Shown here: positions 35,835 to 45,401 of the stretch, piece after piece | How positions within the stretch are numbered: position 1 is the first letter of the stretch | How the letters are laid out: each line of letters opens with the position of its first letter | Origin: Ardenticatenales bacterium | GTDB taxonomy: Bacteria; Chloroflexota; Anaerolineae; Promineifilales; Promineifilaceae | DNA: 64,000 bases | Direction: 5' to 3' | Assembly: GCA_020634515.1 (NCBI GenBank) | Contig: JACKBL010000001.1 | Coordinates: 992,001-1,056,000, forward strand | Translations under genes and position numbers: made by a program | Notes under the pieces: generated by a model | What the model was told of the DNA's origin: nothing | Seen by the model: only the letters and a program-made list of their open reading frames with translations | The model's database searches: none

Positions 35835-37280
35835 TCAGTTGGGGGAGCGTTTGAGGAATTGGTAGAGGAGGCGTTGGTCTTCGGGGGGGATGGCGCGGAG
35901 GAGGAGGAGGGCGAGGGGGTAGACGAGGATGCCGGCACTTATCGGCCAGACGATAAATAAATGACGCAACGGCCAGACGGCGGCGCACATGAGCAGCGTG
36001 GCCAGGATGGGGCGGAGCAGCAAGGGCAGCAGGCTGTCGCGCAGCAGACGGCGCTGCACGTACAGGTAGAGGGCAACAAAAAAGAAGCTGGTTGCCAGGA
36101 CGCGGGCAATGGCCGCGCCGGTGATGCCCCAGCGGGGGATGAGCCAGAGGTTGAGGAGGAGGTTGGCGGCCATGCTGAGGGCGGTGAACCAGCCGGCTTC
36201 GCTCTGGCGGTTGTAGACGAGGAGGAGGCGGGCGCTGGGGACCATGAGGAAGGAGGGGAGGACGGCCCAGATGATGATTTGTAAGGCGGGGATGGCGGGT
36301 TGAAAGCCGCTGTCGAAGATGAGGGGGATGATGCTGGGGGCGATGAGGGAAATGCCGGCACAAATCGGCAGCGCCCCCACCAAAATATACCGATTGGCAC
36401 GACGATAAAGCGCGGGCAGCCGCTCCGGCGACTCGTGATAATATCGCGCCATCAGCGGGTAGAGCGCCGTGCGCAGCGCCGTGGGCATCATCCAAAAGGC
36501 CAACATCACTGTTTGCGCCGCGCCGTACCAGCCCAATTCCGCTTCGCTGAGGAAAAGCGAAATGAGAAAGGCATCCAGTTGGTAATCAATGGTGGTGAAG
36601 AAGCCGATGACGATGAAGCCGGGCGTGAGGCGGAGTTGACTGAGGGCGAATCGGCTGCTGAGGCGGGCGGGCTGTTGGGGAATGTGGCGGAAGAGGTGGA
36701 GAAGTGCCGGCATAAAAACCACCAAACTCACCCCACTACCCACAACCATCGCCCACGCCAACCCCACGGCATCCCCATTGTGCCCCAATACCCACAAACC
36801 AATGCCCAGTTTCAACCCCCCATTGACGGCGGCGGCAATCGTAGGAACCAGCAGCCGTTCGTGGGCGGCGAAAACCCCTTGCAGCAGCACAAAAATCGCC
36901 TCGGGAAACATCGCCAGGGCGAAGACCTGAATCACTTGCTTCGCGTGCGGCGTGTAGGGTAGATTCAGGCGCAGCAACAGCAGGAGCAGCCCATATGCCC
37001 CCAGCGCCAGCAGTAGCCGCAGCCCCAGGTAATGCAGCAGATACTGCCGACTCTCTCCCCGGCGCGGGGCCACCTCCCGCACAATCAACTCATGTAGCCC
37101 CCAGGCGGACAACGCCAACACAATCGTGAAGTAGGTCACGCCCAGATTGAAGATGCCCGCCTCCGCCGCCCCCAACGTGCGCCCCACCAGGATAAAAAGC
37201 AGCGCGCTGCTGGCCTTGACGACGATGTTGCTGATGAAGGCCAGCGTGGTATTGCTTGCCAATCGTTGCAGATTGTTCAT
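35835..37280 (-). CDS. Polysaccharide flippase (MOP/MATE-like, Wzx type)
   Basis: A 481-residue membrane protein with about 12-14 hydrophobic helices and no large soluble domain. It starts with the amphipathic segment and first helix typical of Wzx/RfbX-type exporters (NTTLAFISNIVVKASSALLFILVGRTLG), described here by position 9-37, and has a mid-protein YGAAQTVMLAFWMMPTAL segment. It should move lipid-linked oligosaccharides to the outer face of the membrane. It starts 10 bp after the methyltransferase gene ends, within a glycan operon. TGCCGGCA copies at 35930, 36353 and 36705 fall in it, all three with a sharp G-to-C composition switch. Confidence 0.9.
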   Translation of the reverse strand: MNNLQRLASNTTLAFISNIVVKASSALLFILVGRTLGAAEAGIFNLGVTYFTIVLALSAWGLHELIVREVAPRRGESRQYLLHYLGLRLLLALGAYGLLLLLLRLNLPYTPHAKQVIQVFALAMFPEAIFVLLQGVFAAHERLLVPTIAAAVNGGLKLGIGLWVLGHNGDAVGLAWAMVVGSGVSLVVFMPALLHLFRHIPQQPARLSSRFALSQLRLTPGFIVIGFFTTIDYQLDAFLISLFLSEAELGWYGAAQTVMLAFWMMPTALRTALYPLMARYYHESPERLPALYRRANRYILVGALPICAGISLIAPSIIPLIFDSGFQPAIPALQIIIWAVLPSFLMVPSARLLLVYNRQSEAGWFTALSMAANLLLNLWLIPRWGITGAAIARVLATSFFFVALYLYVQRRLLRDSLLPLLLRPILATLLMCAAVWPLRHLFIVWPISAGILVYPLALLLLRAIPPEDQRLLYQFLKRSPN

Positions 37281-37290
37281 ACGAGGGACG

Positions 37291-38034
37291 CTACATCGGA
37301 GGCGCGTTGTCTATCTTTTCGCCAATGCACACCCACCCCAGCGTGTGGTCCTTCACTTTGTCTAGCCGGTCGAGATAATAAAGAAGGAGGGGCAGCAGCA
37401 AGAAGAATACAAACTGCGTCGCCAGTTTGAAGGGCGCTTGCAGCCAGCGCAGCCAGCGAGACCGTGGGCGGGGGAAGAGCCAGTAATGGAGCATCTGTAA
37501 ATTGAAGGAGAGGAACCAGAAATACCCCCCCATGGGGCGCATTTCCACTACGCGCATGCCGCTTTGTGCCAACAAATAGGTGAAGCCGAAGGAGGTGTAG
37601 CGGAAATAATCGTGCGGTTTCTGGTGCTGATGCCAGGACATGGGTGCGGAGAGGTAGAAGCGCCCGCCCGGTTTGAGGACGCGGCCAATCTCGTTGATCA
37701 CGCGCATTGGCTCATTGACGTGTTCCATGGTCTGGATGCAAACGGCGGCGTCGAAGGTGTGGTCGGCAAACGGCAGCCGGCGCAAATCCCCCACCACGTC
37801 CAGCCCGGTATAATCCCAGGCGGTGTCCCCCACGGCCAGGTCCAACCCCGTGTAGCATGTGTGCGTGAAGTAATCCTTGTAGCGACCTTCGCCTGAACCG
37901 GCGTCCAGGACGCGCGCGCCCGCGGGAATTTGCGCCTGTGCCTGCTCCAGCAACCGCAGCGACTCATACCGATTGACCTCGATTCGTTTGCGCAACCACG
38001 ACGGCATGGCCGCCAACTGCTCTCGTCTATCCAT
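37291..38034 (-). CDS. Class I SAM methyltransferase with C-terminal helices
   Basis: A 247-residue protein. The SAM-binding motif I is VLDAGSGEGRY (about residues 42-52), motif II is around GDLRRLPFADHTFDAAVC, and motif III is VLKPGGRFYLSAP. The last 60 residues contain a hydrophobic segment (about 205-225) that could associate with the membrane. The target is probably a sugar or lipid-linked glycan, judging only from its position between a GT2 gene and a flippase. I chose the ATG at 38034, which overlaps the GT2 stop by 8 bp. Confidence 0.85.
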   Translation of the reverse strand: MDRREQLAAMPSWLRKRIEVNRYESLRLLEQAQAQIPAGARVLDAGSGEGRYKDYFTHTCYTGLDLAVGDTAWDYTGLDVVGDLRRLPFADHTFDAAVCIQTMEHVNEPMRVINEIGRVLKPGGRFYLSAPMSWHQHQKPHDYFRYTSFGFTYLLAQSGMRVVEMRPMGGYFWFLSFNLQMLHYWLFPRPRSRWLRWLQAPFKLATQFVFFLLLPLLLYYLDRLDKVKDHTLGWVCIGEKIDNAPPM

Positions 38035-38920
38035 ACTCTTTTTTTGCCTTCTCCATCCACCCATCCCGCAGGCCGCGCAGGTAAGCGCGGGCGGCGGACC
38101 ACTGGCGGGTGAGGGCGAGGTGGGTTAATAGTTTGATGGCGCTGCCCAGGCGGTAGAGGAAAATGGCCCCCGGCTGCCCCAGGTGGGCATAGCGGCGGAA
38201 GAAAATGACGCTGCCGCGCGCCAGGTAGTAGCGATACTGTGGCGCGTCGCTGCCGCCGCTGCTGACGGCCACGCGGTGGTAAAGGCGGGCGGGTGCGACA
38301 AAACGCAGCCGATACCCCGCCTGGCGCATACGGATGGACCAGTCCAGGTCTTCGTAGTACATGAAGAAGGCTTCATCCAGCAGGCCGACCCGGCGCGCGG
38401 CGTCCATATTAACGAGCAAGCAGGTTCCCAGCAAGTAATCGACGTCGCGGGAGCGCGCCCACGCGGGACCATCGGGTGCGCCCTGATGCCGGTCGCGGAT
38501 TTCCAGCAGGTGCTTGTGCCGGCGTGCGCCGCCAAACCAGAGGCGGTCCTGCTGGCTATCGTAGAGGATTTTGGGGGAGAGGAGGCCGATGTCGGGTGCA
38601 GTTTCGGCCAGGAGGTGGCGCAGCATGTCGGGGGCGGCGAAGGCGTCGTTGTTGAGCATGAGGGCGTAGTCGAATTGTTCGCTCAGGGCGTGGCGGATGC
38701 CGGCATTATACCCCCCCGCAAACCCCAGATTATGAGGCAAAGCCAGATGCCGCTCTTCCGGCAAGGCATCCGCCAATCGCCGCGCCGACCCGTCCCCTGA
38801 CCCGTTGTCAATAACCAGGATGTGCAGGTCGGGGTGGTCCATCTGGCGCAACGCCTGGACGCAGGCGATGGTCAGGTCTGGTTGCCGCCAGTTGACGACG
38901 ATGGCCAGGACGGTCGTCAT
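38027..38920 (-). CDS. GT2 family glycosyltransferase (rhamnosyltransferase-like)
   Basis: A 297-residue GT-A fold enzyme. VNWRQPDLTIACV opens the nucleotide-binding fold. VIDNGSGDGS (about 36-45) and LMLNNDAF (about 83-90) carry the metal/UDP- or TDP-sugar Asp residues. GFAGGYNAG is the typical loop of the WbbL/rhamnosyltransferase group, and YYEDLDW(S) is the catalytic ED box. A weakly hydrophobic C-terminal region follows. The ATG at 38920 overlaps the TGA of the preceding GT2 gene as ATGA. Confidence 0.92.
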   Translation of the reverse strand: MTTVLAIVVNWRQPDLTIACVQALRQMDHPDLHILVIDNGSGDGSARRLADALPEERHLALPHNLGFAGGYNAGIRHALSEQFDYALMLNNDAFAAPDMLRHLLAETAPDIGLLSPKILYDSQQDRLWFGGARRHKHLLEIRDRHQGAPDGPAWARSRDVDYLLGTCLLVNMDAARRVGLLDEAFFMYYEDLDWSIRMRQAGYRLRFVAPARLYHRVAVSSGGSDAPQYRYYLARGSVIFFRRYAHLGQPGAIFLYRLGSAIKLLTHLALTRQWSAARAYLRGLRDGWMEKAKKEYG

Positions 38921-39780
38921 GGTTCGGTAGCCCGGCTGGCGCCATAGCACCAGGCGATTTTTGTGAGGTAGAGTGCCGGCATTGTCCGCCCATATTTCCG
39001 CCACGTCAACGGCTGTCGTCGCCAGATGCCCAGCGATGCCCACAAGGCAATCGCCGGCGACAGCAGCAGCACCAGCCGGCGATGGCGCAACAGCCCCGGC
39101 GCGGCCAGCCAATCCGGGTGCTGCAACCGCACCTGGCGCATAAAAAAGCCAGAACGGGCGCAATCCCGCCACACCGCGGCGAACGTTTGGCGGTTATGCT
39201 CGTGGCGCACGGCGGCAGCCGGCCAAAAGTACGGCGAAAATCCCGCCTGCCTCATGCGCGTGGTCCATTCTACGTCTTGCCCGCGCCGCAGATTGTCGTC
39301 CAACATGCCGGCATATTCTATGACCTCCCGCGCCACCGACAAATTAAGCGTTGGCAGGTAGGGGCGCGGCCCAGGCGGGCTGGTGCTGAAGAACTCGTGG
39401 AACAGAGTGAGATTGTAGGTCAGATGCCAGTAGCCGTTGCCCGTGGGCAGCACCCCACCCCCCACCACGGCGTGCCCCGCCGCGTGCGCCGCCAGATGCC
39501 CCGCCAGCCAACCCGGTTGCGGCAGGCAGTCACTGTCCAAAAACAGGAGCCAATCAGATTGCGCGGCGGCAATGCCCAGGTTGCGCGCCGTCCCCGGCGG
39601 CACGGGTCGCCCCGTATCCAGCAGCCGCGCGCGTGGGTGCGCGGGCAGCAAGCCCGCCTCATCCTTGCCCACCACCAACACTTCCGCCACTTCCCGGTCG
39701 GCTTCTGGCTGCTGCCAGATAGCCGCCAGCACGCGGTCAATCAGGGGGGAGTTGAGGCTGGGGATGATAATGGTTATCAT
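38917..39780 (-). CDS. GT2 family glycosyltransferase
   Basis: A 287-residue GT-A enzyme. MITIIIPSLNSPLIDRVL is the opening strand, VLVVGKDEAG the second, PPGTARNLGIAAA the GT2 loop, LLFLDSDCLP the DxD-like metal site (about 80-89), and GQDVEWTTRMRQAG carries the catalytic Asp-Glu. It is the first gene of the five-gene minus-strand glycan operon. The start at 39780 gives the usual N-terminus; an upstream extension to 39810 is possible but adds nothing family-like. Confidence 0.9.
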   Translation of the reverse strand: MITIIIPSLNSPLIDRVLAAIWQQPEADREVAEVLVVGKDEAGLLPAHPRARLLDTGRPVPPGTARNLGIAAAQSDWLLFLDSDCLPQPGWLAGHLAAHAAGHAVVGGGVLPTGNGYWHLTYNLTLFHEFFSTSPPGPRPYLPTLNLSVAREVIEYAGMLDDNLRRGQDVEWTTRMRQAGFSPYFWPAAAVRHEHNRQTFAAVWRDCARSGFFMRQVRLQHPDWLAAPGLLRHRRLVLLLSPAIALWASLGIWRRQPLTWRKYGRTMPALYLTKIAWCYGASRATEP

Positions 39781-39863
39781 GACTGTTTCCAGACTGGCGC
39801 AGTTTCCCAAACGGCGACAGTCTTAGTGACCTACTTGTGAATTTCTGCTCCCGTTGACCGTCG

Positions 39864-40394
39864 TCAGGGGCAAGGCGTCCAGTTATTTGCTGTCATGTAA
39901 AGAACGCTTAGATTGATTAACTCTTCTTTAGTTCTACACCCGTCTGATAGATTTGCGCTTGCCGATGCGACATTAGCCGTATATTGCCTCCAATCATCCG
40001 GTAAATCATACGCATTTGTTAAAAATACCACGTTACAATCAGAGCAATCGGCTACAGTTGCCTTATATGCAAGATCATTTTGATCGTAGCCCAAGAAGTA
40101 ATATGTGCCTACAAGGGTATTTCCCGGAATAGGCAAAGGAGATTGAGTACTCACATAGGGAACAGTTTCTACCGGATCCCCTGGCCTATTATTGGTGTCT
40201 GTTTTTGGTATTACTGTTGCAGTAACTACAAGAATCATAGGCGTATTCGTTTTCGTCGGCTCAAAATCATTGAGTAAACGTTCGGCTATTGGGCCATTCA
40301 TAATTGCCCCAAGAATAGTACCTAAACAAAGCACCACTGCAGCTCCCAATGTCACTATAGCCCATAGTTTAGGGTTTGCTTTTCCTTCTCCCAT
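39864..40394 (-). CDS. Hypothetical single-pass membrane protein, AT-rich
   Basis: A 176-residue protein with one N-terminal membrane helix (about residues 11-32) and an exported region containing four cysteines (CSDC plus two more), so one or two disulfides are likely. AGGAGG sits 5 nt before the ATG. I do not recognise a family. Its codon use is clearly more AT-rich than every neighbour (many AAT, ATA, TTA and GTA codons), it has no TGCCGGCA copies, and it stands alone between two divergent glycan clusters. This suggests recent acquisition. A TATAAT-like box lies at 40452-40457 on its upstream side. Confidence 0.75.
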   Translation of the reverse strand: MGEGKANPKLWAIVTLGAAVVLCLGTILGAIMNGPIAERLLNDFEPTKTNTPMILVVTATVIPKTDTNNRPGDPVETVPYVSTQSPLPIPGNTLVGTYYFLGYDQNDLAYKATVADCSDCNVVFLTNAYDLPDDWRQYTANVASASANLSDGCRTKEELINLSVLYMTANNWTPCP

Positions 40395-40558
40395 TTAAGT
40401 CCTCCTGAAAATGTGAACAGAATTCGTGTGTAGTAAGTAATTCTGGGGGGCATTATAATCATGAACGGCCTCTTTTAAGGTGGCATTCTGTCGGTATTAT
40501 AGCAAACAACCGGGGTGGGGCGGTGTCCTGGATGTTTGGTAACAGGTGAGATTGGCGG

Positions 40559-41392
40559 ATGAAGATTTTTGTGACCGGTGGCGAGGGGATGTTGGGGCGG
40601 AGTGTATGCCGGCATTTTCCCGCCGCCCACCAACTGATCACCCCTGCCCGCGCCGCGCTCGACATCCGCGACCACCACGCCGTGCGCCGCCAGATCGCTC
40701 AGGCCCAACCCGACCGGGTGCTACACCTGGCCGCCCTCACCGACGTAGACCTTTGCCAGCGGCAGCCCGACCTCGCCTACCAGGTCAACACCGCCGCCAC
40801 CGCCAACCTCGTCGCCATCTGCCGGGACCTCAACCTGCCGCTGCTGTTCATGAGCAGCATCGCCGTCTTCGATGGGCACAAGCCCACCCCCTACCTGGAA
40901 GACGACCCGCCCGCGCCCGTCAACGTCTACGGAGACAGCAAATGGCGAGCGGAACGCCTCGTCGCCACCTTGCCGCGCCACCTCATCGTGCGCAGCGGCT
41001 GGCTGTTTGGCGGCGGCGCGGCGGATAAAAAATTCGTGGGCAAGATCATCGAGCTGGCGCGACAGCGACAACGTCTGACGGTCGTAGACGACAAGATTGG
41101 CTCGCCTACGTTCACCGACGACCTGGCGGTGGGACTGGAGCGGCTGCTGCTGCGCGGGGACGACGGCGTGCGGCATCTGGTCAACAGCGGCCCGCCCGTG
41201 AGTCGTTTCCACCTCGCCGCCGAGATTCTGCGCCTGGCGGATGTGTCCACTGATTTGCTGCCCGTGTCCTCCGCGCATTTCCCTCACCTGGCCCCGCGCC
41301 CGGATATGGAGGCTGCCGCCAGCCATCACACCACCGGTTGGCTGCGCCCCTGGCCGGCGGCATTGCAAATTTATGTGACGCAAATTCAGTAA
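40559..41392 (+). CDS. RmlD-like sugar nucleotide reductase (SDR)
   Basis: A 277-residue extended SDR with NAD(P) motif FVTGGEGMLG at residues 4-13, HLAALTDVDLCQ near 58-69, MSSIAVFDG, and the YGDSKWRAE box holding Tyr and Lys. This is the pattern of dTDP-4-dehydrorhamnose reductase, the last step of dTDP-L-rhamnose synthesis. A rhamnose supply would suit the rhamnosyltransferase-like GT2 next door, but rmlA-C are not in the window, so the substrate is inferred. A strongly skewed TGCCGGCA at 40607 lies right after the NAD-binding helix. Confidence 0.83.
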   Translation: MKIFVTGGEGMLGRSVCRHFPAAHQLITPARAALDIRDHHAVRRQIAQAQPDRVLHLAALTDVDLCQRQPDLAYQVNTAATANLVAICRDLNLPLLFMSSIAVFDGHKPTPYLEDDPPAPVNVYGDSKWRAERLVATLPRHLIVRSGWLFGGGAADKKFVGKIIELARQRQRLTVVDDKIGSPTFTDDLAVGLERLLLRGDDGVRHLVNSGPPVSRFHLAAEILRLADVSTDLLPVSSAHFPHLAPRPDMEAAASHHTTGWLRPWPAALQIYVTQIQ

Positions 41393-41440
41393 CGCTAGAA
41401 TCCGCGGTGAAGGGTTTTTCATGGGATAAGGGCAATCACA

Positions 41441-41472
41441 GATTACGCAGATTACGCAGATTACGCAGATTA
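41441..41472. repeat. 9-bp tandem repeat GATTACGCA
   Basis: Three full copies and a partial copy of GATTACGCA in the convergent gap between the RmlD-like and GT4 genes. Probably a slippage-generated intergenic repeat. Confidence 0.85.
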
Positions 41473-41505
41473 TTGTGTGTATCCACGTACTGGCGGAGCC
41501 GCAAA

Positions 41506-41529
41506 CACCACTAACTGCCAACCATCAAC
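41506..41529. repeat. Degenerate 7-bp repeat, about three units
   Basis: Units CACTAAC, TGCCAAC and CATCAAC are spaced by exactly 7 bp. Read on the minus strand they match the GTTGAYA-type heptamers at 47781 and 63613. Confidence 0.5.
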
Positions 41530-41563
41530 TCTTAGCGACTCACCCTGCGGAGTGTTCCGTCTC

Positions 41564-42682
41564 TCAGGCGCACAAATCTTCTAGCGCGCGCACCAAATTG
41601 CCCCAGGAGAAGCGATCCTGGTCGGCGGCGATGTGGGCGCGCATGGTTGGCCCCAGTTTTTCGCCCAGGAAGCGATTGATGGCCGCCGCCAGCGCCGCCG
41701 GATCGTCCGGGGGCACAACCAGCCCCGTGCGCCCATCCTGCACCGCTTCCGCCAGCCCGCCCACATTGGTGGTGATCACGGGCGTGCCCTGCCCAAAGGC
41801 GACCTGCGCCACCGCGCTCTGCGTGGCGCTGCGATACGGCAGCACGGCGGCATCCGCCCGCCGCACGCAGGCCACAAGCTGCTCATCGGGCACGTACTGG
41901 TTCCACAGCGTCACTGCTTCCGCCACACCCATCCGCTCAATCAATGCCTGATACGCCGCCTCGCCCTGCCAGAACTCGCCCACCACCAGCAGGTGAACGG
42001 GCTGTTGCGCCAGCACGGCGGGCAGCGCCCGCAGCAGCACGTCCAGCCCTTTGTAGGGGCGGACGAAGCCAAAGAAGAGGAGCAGGGGGCGATCCGATGG
42101 CAATTCGATGGGGAGGGTGGCGGGCGCGGCGGTCTGCCCCAGGTCGGCGTAGGTGGGCAGCGCGGTGGCGATGACGCGGGCATGGGGGAACATCTGCCGC
42201 AGCAGGGCGGCGTCCGCCTGCGAATGCGCCAGGAAGCCATCGGCGCGCCCCAGGGCCAGGCGCGCGGCGGCCCGGTCTAGGGGACCGGATTCATGCGGCA
42301 GGACGTTGTGGCAGATGAAGAGGAGGCGGGGGGGATGGGGGGCGCGCCGCAGTAGCCAGGTCAGCGCGGCCCAGGCGGGCGCCCAGTAGGGAACCCACCA
42401 GGAGATGATGACGGCCTCTGGCTGCCAGGCGCGCAGCCGCCGCGCGGTTTGCCGCCAGGTGAGCGGGTTGAGGCCGTCTAGCCAGTATTCGGCGTCCGTT
42501 TGCAGGGGGTGCTGGCTGGGATCGCGGTCGCTCTGGCCGGGGAAGAGCCAGCGGGGATACTGGCGGGAGAAGGAGATGAGGCGGACGGTGTGCCGCTGCC
42601 GGCATTCTCGCGCCAGCAGCGTCGTGTAATGGGCAATCCCGCCGCGATAAGGGTAAGTGGGACCGATAATTGCCAAACGCAT
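41564..42682 (-). CDS. GT4 family glycosyltransferase
   Basis: A 372-residue GT-B enzyme beginning MRLAIIGPTYPYRGGIAHY, with the Gly-Gly-x-x-x acceptor loop of GT4. The C-terminal domain has FFGFVRPYKGLDVLL near residue 200 (Arg/Lys of the nucleotide site) and the EX7E equivalent around VNT/TTNVGGLAEAVQDG. The start at 42682 has no Shine-Dalgarno; instead a TATAAT box ends 6 nt before the ATG, so the message may be leaderless. It is transcribed alone, convergent with the RmlD-like gene. The frame upstream of 42682 is not family-like. Confidence 0.9.
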   Translation of the reverse strand: MRLAIIGPTYPYRGGIAHYTTLLARECRQRHTVRLISFSRQYPRWLFPGQSDRDPSQHPLQTDAEYWLDGLNPLTWRQTARRLRAWQPEAVIISWWVPYWAPAWAALTWLLRRAPHPPRLLFICHNVLPHESGPLDRAAARLALGRADGFLAHSQADAALLRQMFPHARVIATALPTYADLGQTAAPATLPIELPSDRPLLLFFGFVRPYKGLDVLLRALPAVLAQQPVHLLVVGEFWQGEAAYQALIERMGVAEAVTLWNQYVPDEQLVACVRRADAAVLPYRSATQSAVAQVAFGQGTPVITTNVGGLAEAVQDGRTGLVVPPDDPAALAAAINRFLGEKLGPTMRAHIAADQDRFSWGNLVRALEDLCA

Positions 42683-42688
42683 GGGGGG

Positions 42689-42694
42689 ATTATA
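42689..42694 (-). promoter_or_regulatory. TATAAT box of a possible leaderless GT4 transcript
   Basis: A perfect TATAAT on the minus strand ends 6 bp before the ATG at 42682, with only CCCCCC between, which would put the first transcribed base at or next to the start codon. The -35 position (TTCATT at 17-bp spacing) is poor. Confidence 0.45.
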
Positions 42695-42720
42695 ATCTGG
42701 TTTGACAGTATAATGAAGGT

Positions 42721-42755
42721 AGAAGGCAGAAGGCAGAAGGCAGAAGGTAGAAGGA
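42721..42755 (+). repeat. 7-bp tandem repeat AGAAGGN upstream of SDR gene
   Basis: Five consecutive units (AGAAGGC three times, AGAAGGT, AGAAGGA), with a partial unit before them. Every unit contains an AAGG Shine-Dalgarno core. The last one sits 7 nt before the ATG at 42763 and probably serves as the ribosome site. Confidence 0.9.
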
Positions 42756-42762
42756 CGGTTGA

Positions 42763-43638
42763 ATGATTTTGGTGACGGGGGCTGGTGGATTTGTGGGCAG
42801 GTCGGTGATGCGGGCGCTGGCGGAGCGAGAAATGCCGGCAAAACCGTACACCGGCCGCATCAACGATCCCTATGCCTTGCGCGTCGAACTCAGCAACGTG
42901 GACACCGTCATTCACCTGGCCGGCGCGGAGAGCCGTGGTCGCGCGCGCGCCTTGCAGCATGTTGATGTGGAGGGGACGGCGCGGTTGTTGGAAGAATGCC
43001 GGCACGTCCCCATCCGCCGCCTCCTCATCCTCAGCCGCCTGCACGCCGACGCCCACGCCATGCACCCGTTGCTGCGCGCCAAAGGAGAGCAGGAGGAAAT
43101 CGTTCGTCGCGGCAACCTGCCCTACACCATCATTCGCTCCGCCACCCTTTTTGGCCGCCACGACCGCTTTCTCAACAACATCGTGGGGCTGGCGCAGTGG
43201 AGTTGGCCCCTGATCTGGCTGCCCGGCGGCGGCCAGGTGGCGATGCAGCCGCTGTGGGTGGAGGACCTGGTGCGCTGTCTGCTGCTGACGCTGTCCCGCG
43301 ACAATCTGGTGGGGGAGACGATTTCCGTGGGCGGGGGAGAGCAGCTTCGTTACGCGGAAATTGTGCGGGTGGCTTTGGAAAGTGCCGGCATTGCCGGCAT
43401 CCCCTTCCGCCCCCATCCTCTCCTCGTGCGCCCCCTGGTCAGCCTCCTCTTTAGCTGGTGGCGACACCCACCCGTCAGCCGCTTCTGGATGGACCGCTTC
43501 ACCACCCCCGACATCACCGACCTCGATGCCGTGCGCTTTCATTTCGGCTTCCATCCCCACGCCCTGCGCCACAACATCGCCTACCTGCGCCGCCCCGACC
43601 TGCGCTGGCAGCTCTTTGGTCTGCGCCGTCCCACTTGA
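42763..43638 (+). CDS. NAD(P)-binding SDR/NmrA-like protein
   Basis: A 291-residue atypical SDR: Rossmann motif LVTGAGGFVG at residues 3-12, VDTVIHLAGAES near 46-57, TIIRSATLFGRHDRFL near 120-135, then a C-terminal substrate domain. The usual YxxxK pair is not obvious; the region reads SRLHADAHAMH instead. This matches NmrA-like or NDUFA9-like atypical SDRs that bind NAD(P) without a standard catalytic site. Four TGCCGGCA copies (42833, 42997, 43383, 43392) fall in it, two of them back to back. It is divergent from the GT4 gene. Confidence 0.8.
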   Translation: MILVTGAGGFVGRSVMRALAEREMPAKPYTGRINDPYALRVELSNVDTVIHLAGAESRGRARALQHVDVEGTARLLEECRHVPIRRLLILSRLHADAHAMHPLLRAKGEQEEIVRRGNLPYTIIRSATLFGRHDRFLNNIVGLAQWSWPLIWLPGGGQVAMQPLWVEDLVRCLLLTLSRDNLVGETISVGGGEQLRYAEIVRVALESAGIAGIPFRPHPLLVRPLVSLLFSWWRHPPVSRFWMDRFTTPDITDLDAVRFHFGFHPHALRHNIAYLRRPDLRWQLFGLRRPT

Positions 43639-43721
43639 AGGAGTTTGCCGGCATTTGCCCTACCGCCAGCAACGGCTAGAATAACGGTCGAACAATCAAG
43701 GAACGGAAACAAAACAAGACG

Positions 43722-43767
43722 ACGAAGTTGTTTTCTTACCGTTCCTTCAAACTGACGATGCAATTCC
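43722..43767 (+). repeat. 45-nt dispersed repeat, copy 1 (inverted to 54231)
   Basis: The reverse complement of this segment matches 54231-54275 closely, sharing CATCGTCAGTTTGAAGGAAC and the GGTAAG-AAACA block after it. Both copies are intergenic. Confidence 0.75.
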
Positions 43768-43842
43768 TTGCTTTATCTCATCGTCACTCCTAACCGCCAA
43801 CCACCGACCCCTTTCATTCAGGGTAACTATAACGCTCTCTGG

Positions 43843-43881
43843 AGATTGGACCAATTTCACCAGAGAAAACTGGTCCAATCT
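43843..43881 (+). repeat. AGATTGG/CCAATCT inverted repeat, copy 2
   Basis: Left arm AGATTGGACCAATTT and right arm TGGTCCAATCT flank CACCAGAGAAAAC. It lies about 30 bp before asnS and could fold into a long hairpin in the asnS leader, so it may act as an attenuator or as a mobile intergenic repeat. Confidence 0.75.
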
Positions 43882-43909
43882 GGCCCAGCAGCTACCATTC
43901 AGGAACCTC

Positions 43910-45247
<1,338 letters not shown>

Positions 45248-45254
45248 GGAATAA

Positions 45255-45290
45255 TTGATGGTTGAACTGTTGCATGGTTGGATGGTTATC
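45255..45290 (+). repeat. Degenerate 7-bp repeat after asnS
   Basis: TTGATGG, TTGAACT, GTTGCAT, GGTTGGA and TGGTTAT keep a loose 7-bp period of GTTG/TTGA. It is followed at once by a TGCCGGCA copy (45296). Confidence 0.4.
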
Positions 45291-45310
45291 CGTGATGCCG
45301 GCAATGCCCC

Positions 45311-45340
45311 ATTTCATCAGAGAAAATCGGTCCAATCTGG
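45311..45340 (+). repeat. AGATTGG/CCAATCT repeat, half copy
   Basis: TTTCATCAGAGAAAATCGG followed by TCCAATCTGG matches the core and right arm of the 43843 copy. The left arm is missing, having been replaced by the TGCCGGCA-containing stretch. Confidence 0.65.
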
Positions 45341-45401
45341 GTTAGCAGTCACCAATGTTCACGAATTCACCGATCAACCATTTCTTTGACCGATAGACAA
45401 A

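Noticed and set aside
35740..36495. Extension of the AlkP-superfamily gene upstream by 250 codons
   Set aside because: It overlaps the flippase gene in another frame, is Pro/Arg-rich, and lacks any motif; the ATG at 35739 starts just before the first metal-binding motif.
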